From assembly GCA_033239005.1 (NCBI GenBank), contig BSQZ01000004.1, positions 17,044,507 through 17,108,506 of the forward strand: a stretch of DNA of 64,000 bases. Direction: 5' to 3'. Source of the DNA: Lamellibrachia satsuma. Lineage: Eukaryota; Annelida; Polychaeta; Sabellida; Siboglinidae. Positions 1 to 64,000 of the stretch are shown in pieces. The notes under the pieces were generated by a model. The model was given only the letters and a program-made list of their open reading frames with translations. It had not been told where the DNA came from and ran no database searches. How positions within the stretch are numbered: position 1 is the first letter of the stretch; each line of letters opens with the position of its first letter. A program made the position numbers and the translations under genes.

Positions 1-93
1 AAAAGGGGCCATGGCCCATTGTTGCATTAAAACATCACTGGGCTGAAAGCATAGACTAGTAAGTTATATATTAATAAATCGCCTGATAGGCCT

Positions 94-140
94 CACACAC
101 GCACTCACGCACGCACGCACTCACGCACACACACGTACGC
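94..140. repeat. (GCAC/TCAC)n microsatellite
   Basis: CGCA/CTCA tetranucleotide run directly abutting the 16-bp array to its right. Confidence 0.8.
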
Positions 141-475
141 AACGGGAAGCAGCTACAACGGGAAGTAGCTACAACGGGAAGTAGCTACAACGGGAAGTAG
201 CTACAACGAGAAATAGCTAAAACGGGAAATAGCTACAACGGGAAGTAGCTATAACGGGAAGTAGCTACAACTGGAAGTAGCTACAACGGGAAGTAGCTAG
301 AACGGGAAGTAGCTACAACGGGAAGTAGCTACAACGAGAAATAGCTACAACGGGAAATAGCTACAACGAGAAATAGCTACAACGGGAAATAGCTATAACG
401 AGAAGTAGCTACAACAGGAAGTAGCTACAACGGGAAGTAGCTATAACGGGAAGTAGCTATAACGGGAGTATACCG
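141..475. repeat. 16-bp minisatellite, about 21 copies
   Basis: Unit AACGGGAAGTAGCTAC, with variants AACGAGAAATAGCTAC and AACGGGAAGTAGCTAT. Neighbouring copies share variants, which suggests local multi-unit duplication. It lies upstream of the first CLCA exon visible. Confidence 0.93.
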
Positions 476-798
476 TATAATTTTGGTTAATGTTTCATAT
501 TGTTAAGGCGGTGAGTTCTGTTTAGCACGACTGGGTGCACATCTCTTAAAAGGAATGTAATACTAAAAGGCATTCAAGATAATAATATTATTGTATATAA
601 TTATTCTGTACTTCATATTTGTAAACAGAGTAGATAATGCATATGTGCAGTGCAGTGTGCGTGTGTGTGTGTGTGTATTGTGTGTGGTTGGGCGGGTGTA
701 TATTGAAGCATGTGCTCTGAGTGAATACTGGGACATGCACCGTCTTAAAAGTGTCAATGCCGGAGTACATATGAATTAACAAAGTTGTGTACTTAATG

Positions 799-937
<139 letters not shown>

Positions 938-1263
938 TAAAAATATATATATTTACCGTAAAAATATGGAATTCAACAGACCAATCAAATCATCCAGTGA
1001 AAGTGTTATATTTCCCTTTCAAAGGTGAATATTGATTGGCCGGTGGTTAATTACCGTATATTTCATAAAACTAACTTATTTTAATTCGTCGCAAAATTTT
1101 TTATTTTTAAAGATCACGACAGTAAAACACATTTTGTATGGATATTATTTTTAGCAAACCGAAATGTTTAATAAATTCAGTGTAGCAATTTCCCGTAAAA
1201 CAATCGTTCGGTTAAAAGATAAAAATCGCACATTCCCATTTAACTGTACTTCTCTCCCTACAG

Positions 1264-23510
<22,247 letters not shown>

Positions 23511-23927
23511 AAACCACCAGTCGGCACCGACCGCGAGACAGGTACTTCCGGCGCCCGTCCAACTCCACCGAGAAGAAACAATACGCGTGATTCGTGGGCG
23601 GTCGACCGGAGCAGTTTCTTTCAGGAGATCGGAGCAGACGACACGTCCGGATATCGCTCTGCTCAAGTGGCGCCAAACATCGGTGTGTTCACTCCCCAGG
23701 TGGCGCAACGTGTCCGCGAGCCCCTCAATGCAACACGCCAGGCCCAAGTAGGATCCCCGTTTCTCATACGACGATGATTCTAAAAGGCTAATTCCTTCTT
23801 CCGTGGACGGGACGCGGTCTCAGTTCACTTTCGATACGCAACAACAGTGACACCATCTATAAATGTCTTTATCAAGATATTGTATAAGCATACTTGTCAT
23901 TTACGAATATTATATATTTACATTAGT
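23511..23927 (+). other. putative CLCA 3' UTR
   Basis: Sequence directly after the stop. No AATAAA was seen before the MITE; ATTAAA occurs within the MITE near 23976 and again at about 24650 and 24713, so the transcript end is uncertain. Confidence 0.4.
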
Positions 23928-24125
23928 AGTGGACTCCGCTGAATAGAATCAGTTTTGGTTAGATCAGCGTGATTGTATTAAACGTGATTGTACTAAGCGG
24001 GTGAGTAACTTAAACGGCGTATTTTAATAGAGCGGAAATAGGAAATGATTCCGTCCCTCGAAATATATTTGATTATATAAAATAATTGATTCTGTTATCC
24101 GAGATTATATGAAGTGGGGTCCACT
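23928..24125. mobile_element. MITE, about 198 bp, family member 1
   Basis: Left end AGTGGACTCCGCTGAATAGA followed by ATCA; the right end as reverse complement is AGTGGACCCCACTTCATATA with a later AACAGAATCA. The same terminal sequence bounds the element at 55140-55295. There is no coding capacity. Confidence 0.7.
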
Positions 24126-24170
24126 ATATATTTTTTATACTTTAATGTATATGATCGGCTTATTGTACTG

Positions 24171-24201
<31 letters not shown>

Positions 24202-24317
24202 TTACTGCGTGCGTATGTGCGAGAGAATGGGTGGGGATCGATTTATAAGCATGTTTATACATTTAATACCATTAATCCTGATTACGCACTTAAAATGTAT
24301 ATGATCGGCTTACTGGA

Positions 24318-24321
24318 CTGC

Positions 24322-24408
<87 letters not shown>
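24318..24408. repeat. (GT)n microsatellite
   Basis: GT run with a TT interruption. The flanking 24123-24317 and 24451-24525 share a diverged direct repeat (ATGTATATGATCGGCTTACT, and ATTAATCCTGA..ACGCACTTAA), so the microsatellite lies inside a duplicated segment of about 160-200 bp. Confidence 0.85.
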
Positions 24409-24409
<1 letters not shown>

Positions 24410-24804
24410 TGCGAGTGCTTGTGCATGGGTGCGTGCGTGCGTGCGTGTGTGTGGGTGGGTGGCGATAGATTAATAAGTATATTTATACATTTAATAACAT
24501 TAATCCTGACTACGCACTTAATACAGTTCTGCTTTACTTGTTGGCAAATATATCGAGTACATTTGTAATTATATTCAAGCTATGATGCCTGAAATGTGAA
24601 CGTTGTGTTGCACTCTGACAATTGTATTATGAATCCAATTTTTTCATACATTAAAATGTATATTTTAGATGCAGTTATCATTACAAACTAGGTAATCAAT
24701 ATATGGATCAATTAAAACCTGCTTAAACAATTCTAAACAATTTATAACTGTGTTTTATGTTTGTGGCACCGATCACTAGGTTTGCCAGAGAGCAAAATGA
24801 ATAT

Positions 24805-25372
24805 GACTGAACTGATTAAAGGCAACATTGATGAAGTGTGTATAGTCGCCGCGACTGAACTGATTGAAGACAACATTGACGAAGAGAATACATTCACTGT
24901 GACTGAACTGAATAGTGACAACATTGATGAAGAGAGCACAATCATTGTGACTGAACTGGTTAGAAACAACATTGATGAATAGAGTCCAGTCACCGCGACT
25001 GAACCGATTAGTGACAACACTGACGAAGAGAACGTAGTCACCGCAACTTAACTGATTTAAGACAACATTGGCGAAGCGTACATTCACCGCGACTAAAGTG
25101 ATTAGTGACAACATTGACAAAGAGAGTGCAATCACCGCATCTGGACTGATTAGAGACAACATGGACGAAGACAGTACAGTCACCGCGACTGAACTGATTG
25201 GTGACAACATTGACGAAGAGAGTGCAATCACCGCATCTGGACTGATTTGAGACAACATTAACGAAGATTATAGTCACCACGACTGAATTGAATAGAGATA
25301 GCATTGATGAAGAAAGTAGAGTCGCCGCGACTGAGCTAATTTGTGACAACATTGACGGAGAGAAATAGTCAC
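24805..25372. repeat. 48-bp minisatellite, about 12 diverged copies
   Basis: Unit includes ACTGAACTGATTAGTGACAA then CATTGACGAAGAGAGTGCAATCACCGCG. The left copies are open as 16-residue repeats (TELIxDNIDEESTITA-like), but stops appear in later copies. No start context, splice sites or adjoining gene support translation. Confidence 0.9.
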
Positions 25373-25810
25373 CTTTGCCGATTTCTTGTCCACCGTGTGG
25401 CGCCACTGCTGTAGCGGAGGTTCAGATTCAGAAAAGTCTATTTGACCATGAAATCACATAGAAAACATGTATCTTGTAGTTGGAGTATTTTGGTCAGTTT
25501 GTTTCGAATACATTGTATGGGCTTATGCAATTTTACTCATAAATGATAAGTTAATGAGAGAATCAATTTGATTGGTTACCCAAATTTCGGGCATACCGGA
25601 TATTCTTCGCTACAAAGAAATGTGGCAAGTTATTCGGTGTAAGACCACTATTGTTATTTCCAGGCAATTGCACACGATTCGGTTTTAAACAAATGCAAAT
25701 TTTATTTTTCGCTTTTTCGTCAAACCTCCTATTTTGTTTTCGAAAAATCAACATGGAAGATGTTTCCCTACATTTGTGGTCCAAATCGACCTTATTCTCT
25801 GTTCGTACCC
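25373..25810. other. intergenic, nothing recognised
   Basis: Unique sequence between minisatellites, with no coding or repeat pattern recognised. Confidence 0.55.
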
Positions 25811-25813
25811 GAT

Positions 25814-25883
25814 GGATCCTTCCAACACTGACACGAGGGATCCTTCCAACACTGACACCAGGGATCCTTCCAACACTGACACG
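25814..25883. repeat. 24-bp minisatellite, 3 copies
   Basis: GGATCCTTCCAACACTGACA plus CGAG, repeated three times, each with a BamHI-type GGATCC. Confidence 0.93.
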
Positions 25884-26059
25884 CCAACCAGCAACTAGAA
25901 ACCAAAACCAATACGCAGCATAAGTGTCGTAATCCGTAAATGTTCCTTTTACTCTGTTCTATTTTTTTCTGGGCGCAATAAATCCTTTAAAGGAGGTCAA
26001 AACCTCTGCCAGTTTATTCGAATGTCATAGAACCGTAAAATAATGATACGTCCCCAGGG

Positions 26060-26960
26060 TTTGTTAGGACGACAAACGGTGGCGCCACATCACGGATCCT
26101 GGATAATTGAGATTATGGAAAAGCCAGTCTGGCTAATCCTAGTCTCGCTTATCCGACTCTCGCACTGCTTCGAGAATCTGCCGAGAAGAGAGTCTGTCAG
26201 CAGAGGGGTGATCTCGTTGTCATCCACTGTCACCACTCCATTTTGAGTAGGCGTTCCCGTGAAGTGCCAGCAACCAATCAGCGTCATTATCGCGATGCTA
26301 CACTAAAAAAATGTTTGCCTGATTTAACTTTTCAGTCGGAGAGTTGCGTTTAACGCTTATTCGAACTGCACGTGTTAAAAGTTAACTCTTATTTTATGAA
26401 TTAGTAAAATGCCCGGATGACATCCTAATTAGCTTATTATGTATGCGCCCAGAATCTGGGCGTATACATAATTTCCGTCACAATGAAAAACCCACTCGGC
26501 ATCCAGGCGAAGATGTGTGCGACAAACGATGGCGCCACAGCGCGGAGACTGTATAATCGAGGCTAGGCTAATCCGACTCTCACTCGCCTTCGTGATTTCG
26601 CCGAGAAGAGAGCCAGGCTCCGAAGAGACGTTTTGACTGTTATTGACTCCATTTTTACAGGCTGTCAGCGTCATTATCGACATTCTACACTATAACATTA
26701 TTTTGCATGATTTAACTTTGCAGTGTGACAGTTGTGTCAATATAGTTTAAACTTGATTCGAATGCATCGTATAAACTGATACAAGTTTTCCCTTATTTGA
26801 TGATTTAGCCAAATCCAGATGAGAGCCTAATTAATCTAATTGTGCATACATCTATCATTTCCGTCACAACGAAACCTACACTGTGATTTTATGCACTGGT
26901 GTGTGCGACAGCGGGGATGCCACACCACAGAGCTTGGGTAGTCGACGGTAGATGCAAACC
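26060..26960. repeat. three diverged tandem copies of a segment of about 0.4 kb
   Basis: The motif GACAAACGGTGGCGCCAC recurs as GACAAACGATGGCGCCAC (about 26521) and GACAGCGGGGATGCCAC (about 26906). Each is followed by related sequence (CTAATCCGACTCTC, GCCGAGAAGAGAG, CAGCGTCATTATCG, ATGATTTAACTTT.CAGT). The first two copies are clearly homologous over more than 300 bp; the third is partial. The family is unknown, with no coding potential. Confidence 0.7.
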
Positions 26961-27430
26961 GATGCAGTAAGCTAGTCACATTCAATATAAGAATAAATGC
27001 TGCACGCCCATGCGCAGGAGAGCGGCAAAACAGCGACCGTGATTCGAAAGAGCATATTCACTGAGAATGCGCATAGCATAGTAAGACACTGAAGCCAACT
27101 GGATGCAGTCGGCATGACACGGCTTAGTTCATGGCTGATTCGATTACTTAACGTTGATTTATGAAGCGATCATAGAAAACGCGCATCAAAACAAATATAT
27201 CATCACGGAGAGCGACTGCCCTAGAGCGCCAACGCGTGGAGAGGCCTACTCATGCCACGGCGTTTCTCGAAAACAATGTCGTTATTTTGACATCTGCTCT
27301 TTTTGCATATTAGTGACATACTAAGTGCAAAGTACACATCAATGTACACATCAATGTACATCAATGTACACATCAGAGAATCCAAGATGGGGCAATACTG
27401 ATCCCTCTCCTGCGTTACATACGTTACATA
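26961..27430. other. intergenic, nothing recognised
   Basis: Unique sequence; a short ACATCAATGTACA triplication lies at 27334-27373, before the TA tract. Confidence 0.55.
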
Positions 27431-27538
<108 letters not shown>

Positions 27539-27559
27539 ACCCCCAAACGCACAAAGCAC

Positions 27560-27560
<1 letters not shown>

Positions 27561-27643
<83 letters not shown>
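27561..27643. repeat. (CA)n microsatellite
   Basis: About 80 bp of pure CA. Confidence 0.95.
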
Positions 27644-27644
<1 letters not shown>

Positions 27645-27761
27645 TCCACATTGTGGGAGGGTTTACCCCGTCACACGCACGTATATTACGGTATTCATCA
27701 CAAAAAGAATTATGTATTTGCGTGTGTGTGTGCGTGCGTGCGTGCGTGTGTGTATAGTACC

Positions 27762-28135
<374 letters not shown>

Positions 28136-28138
<3 letters not shown>

Positions 28139-28670
28139 GGTAGTAGACAGAACGATTCATTTTGTATAACTATACCAAGATAAAAAATCCATGTGCATCT
28201 CCATATTTGGAGCCATATAACTTATTGAAGACATCACCACTTGTAAAGCCATGCAAGTGCTGCAAACTAGATATTATCGCTGCATATTAATCACCATGTA
28301 TTTAGCAACGGCTGCAAATTGTTGTATGCTGTAAGTAATGCAAACATATAGTTGTATCATACTAGTTAACCATGCTAGAGTTGTTTTCGTTTTCTAGTTG
28401 CAATAACACAACATTCTACGACTAAAATTACAATAATGGTTGGGGTAAACCTCACTTTACTCCTTTTCCAACTCACCATTTTCACATTCTTAGCTGATTT
28501 ACACTTGCTGTTAACTCTTTAGTAATTTGTTGTTATTTCTATAATTATAAATGTGCGTTGGAAATAAATGGTTTATTGATTGTCTATTCAATAACAAACT
28601 GGAAGAATGGGCAGGCCTGCTTGTGTGCGCGAGTTTCCATGATTGAAAAAACAATGTCCGTCTTCAAGAA
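28136..28670. other. intergenic, nothing recognised
   Basis: AT-rich unique sequence upstream of gene 2. Confidence 0.55.
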
Positions 28671-28671
28671 G

Positions 28672-28746
28672 TGGCCGTTTCTAAGGGGTGGCCGTTTCTG
28701 AGGGGTGGCCGTTTCTAAGGGGTGGCCGTTTCTGAAGGGTGGCCGC
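28672..28746. repeat. 17-bp minisatellite, about 4 copies
   Basis: GTGGCCGTTTCTAAGGG/GTGGCCGTTTCTGAGGG units, about 0.5 kb upstream of the gene 2 start codon. Confidence 0.85.
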
Positions 28747-29237
28747 TTTGACGGGTTTTGCTGTACAGTTGCTACTAGATTGCGATGAACCCGGCACACG
28801 AGTAGCCATGATGCTTGAGTGCGGTCTGTGGCCGCTGCTTGAATGCGAGTCGCTGTGGTGTCGACGCCTCAACTAATCAATACGATGTAATGCTATGCGC
28901 TGTTCGTTTAGTCGTGCGACGCAGGGTCAACGCACAACGCAGCAGCGACACTGGCTGCCTGACTTCGCATCGACAACTGACGCCATCGGCGACGTAGGAC
29001 GACCCGAGTGTGGGTGGCGATGTATCTGTGGACACCGGGCCGGGCGAGGTGGATCTGAGCGCCTTGTCTGATCGGCGCCGCTTCACCGTGATTCCGCCGT
29101 GGTTGATGCCAGGAACGCTTAGGCGAAATCGAAGTCGGGCGACACTGTATTCTGGTAACAGCACGACGCGCGACATTTCGAAGTGTGGACTTGTCAACAG
29201 TGCTGCGCTTGCGGTTTGGCAGTAGGACCGTGCTATC
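28747..29237 (+). other. putative 5' leader/promoter region of gene 2
   Basis: A GC- and CpG-rich stretch (dense in CG from about 28800) immediately before the MGNE start codon, in contrast with the AT-rich DNA to its left. A possible 3' splice site (CGGTTTGGCAG at 29211-29221) lies 16 bp before the ATG, so a separate 5' UTR exon is possible. No TATA box was recognised. Confidence 0.4.
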
Positions 29238-62471
<33,234 letters not shown>

Positions 62472-64000
62472 GTAAGTTAGACCTGTCCGCTGATGCTGTT
62501 GGGTGCTGCTGACCATAAACCACAATTAGGATCCGTCCGTCAGTACCCATATAGAGTTATAAAGTCATAAAGAGTCCATACGAAAATGAGGATTGCGAGT
62601 GATTTTTTCCGGGCACTTTTACATCGAATACGTTAGTAAAGTTAATGTTTTATGTACTACTGCATTAGGTCTTTCATTTGATTGTAATCAACAGACGCAC
62701 GGGTGTCGCACATGATGTCAGTTAATTGACGTTTGACGTGCTCTGAAAGGTTTAAAGAAAATCGTAAGACACATTTTTCACTGGAAACGCTGTTGTGGTG
62801 GTCTCACCCCTGGTGTAAACGTCAATGGTCGTCTCACCCCGTTCAGTGCTACGACTGCTTCCAGTGAAAACAGTTGACACACAATGCTGCCTCAACTGTT
62901 CCTGTTAACTGTTGCGTATCCATGTCACCTCCCTATATTCGCGTCCATCCTGGTTGAACTGCATAGCGGTGATTCCACGTGGGAAATATTAACCAACACA
63001 TCTTCCTGATTATGACATTTCAATAAAAATTGTGTGTTCTGTTTTAATTATACATGTTTGTTCTTTAACGGCGGCGGTCAGGCAGTGTTTTGTGCATAAA
63101 AAGGTTTGCTCGTTTGTCATATTCCATATGAGACACAAACATGGTTGCAATTATAATAAAGTTGCATTGGCGCACTTTTTGCTAATTGCATATCCAGAAA
63201 GCAACATACGAAGCCTTTCCGTTGCTAACATTATACAAACAGTACTGCAAAAGACATTAGCCTATGCACAAACTAGACTCATCTTACAACCGGACACTGC
63301 TGCTGGACACTATAATTTAGAAAAGCAGCAAGTCTTGAATGAATTGAAGCGGCGATTGCTAGTCGAATTTTTACCGAACCAATCTGATGACTCCTATAAA
63401 TTGAAAGTGACGATGCAGGTTAACTGCAATGCTACAAAATAACAAAAACAGTCGCGTAACGTGGTAACTGACATACTGTACTATGTGGCCAATTTCCGGG
63501 TAATTTCACATCAAGCTTAAGATATGTGATATGAGAAATGCTCCAATGGTATTGTTCATGAATGTTTATGTTATGTGCGGCACATTTACTCTTGTTGTGT
63601 CATCTTAAATTGACAGCCCGCGACTCGAGTGTTCGGTATCGCCTGGAGCGACGGTAAATATATCACATACACGGTTGGGTGCTTCGCTTGGTCATAGTCA
63701 GTCGTTTATAACAGCAACGTGTTGAACGATCACCAGCAGACATTGTGAGGCGATCATCAGGAATTGGTTTCGTGTGTTCTCTGTTGGGTTTAGGTAATAC
63801 TAATAATTGTTGTACCGGTGGCAGGTATAACGATTTATGCGGCGGTTTGGACCATTTTGTTGACTTCTGTATGCGAGTCGAAATGCGAGTGTGATTTACT
63901 GGTACGAGACCAACAGTGTGTCTACACTTTAACATGCAGTACTTAACTCGACCTCTGCTGCAATGAATTCGTGTTTACGGTGATAGTATCTTTACCCAGG
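62472..64000 (+). other. intron/3' continuation of gene 2, unresolved
   Basis: Two weak candidates follow the PDZ. One is a 37-nt exon at 63617-63653 (acceptor taaattgacag, donor gtaaat) whose phase would fit (PPRLECSVSPGAT-like). The other is an ORF ending at 63442, containing KRRLLVEFLPNQSDD, with a possible donor after GATGCAG near 63418. Neither shows a recognised domain. The gene continues to the right. Confidence 0.3.

Noticed and set aside
141..475. CRISPR-like regular repeats (also 16031-16352 and others)
   Set aside because: Repeats are contiguous with no unique spacers and the genome is animal; ordinary minisatellites.
24761..25250. 16-residue 'TELIxDNIDEES' repeat protein
   Set aside because: Stops appear in several copies and there is no splice or start support; treated as a 48-bp minisatellite.
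28815..29225. Short frames upstream of the gene 2 start
   Set aside because: No domain or similarity recognised; more likely 5' leader or promoter sequence of gene 2.

Overview
This window is eukaryotic nuclear DNA from an animal, most likely an invertebrate bilaterian. The evidence is two intron-rich plus-strand genes with consensus GT/AG splice sites and consistent reading phase, metazoan-specific domain combinations, dense microsatellites and minisatellites, and fragments of LINE, SINE, Tigger and MULE elements. The phylum cannot be fixed from the sequence. A mollusc-, brachiopod- or amphioxus-like genome would fit, but that is inference.

Gene 1 (1264-23510, plus strand) is a CLCA-family (calcium-activated chloride channel regulator) gene with its first exon(s) missing to the left. 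Fourteen exons join in phase to 4119 nt (1372 residues plus stop). In order they encode the CLCA N-terminal metalloprotease domain with an HExxH site, a Cys-rich segment, a 10-residue Ser/Thr/Pro repeat stalk, a six-Cys PAN/apple-like domain, a VWA domain without a recognisable MIDAS motif, the CLCA beta-rich middle, an FN3-like domain, a transmembrane helix and a cytoplasmic tail with a 12-residue repeat. The introns hold large arrays (40 bp x about 47; 24 bp x about 51), a Tigger transposon and a LINE tail.

23.5-29.2 kb is intergenic: a MITE, a 48-bp minisatellite, three diverged roughly 0.4-kb copies, and long AT/CA tracts.

Gene 2 (29238 to beyond the right edge, plus strand) is a Piccolo/Bassoon/Fife-type presynaptic active-zone scaffold. 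It starts with an MGNE myristoylation-type N-terminus and a RIM/Piccolo-like helix. A four-CxxC Piccolo-type zinc finger split over two exons follows, then long low-complexity exons, charged coiled-coil segments, and a PDZ domain over three exons. Eleven exons join in phase to 6134 nt; the C-terminal exons lie outside. Its first intron contains a 44-bp array, SINEs, a near-perfect 51-bp-arm palindrome, and a LINE interrupted by an internally deleted MULE. The zinc-finger exon starts inside an 84-bp repeat that multiplies its own 3' splice site six times.

A recurring theme is local tandem amplification of coding sequence. Arrays in the dead transposons include non-triplet units (64 bp in Tigger, 41 bp in a LINE). 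Arrays in host exons (30, 36, about 51 and 84 bp) keep the frame, and two of them sit on a splice acceptor. No compact new system such as a defence island or gene cluster was found; the most unusual biology is the amplified splice acceptors and the stalk/PAN insertion in the CLCA protein.
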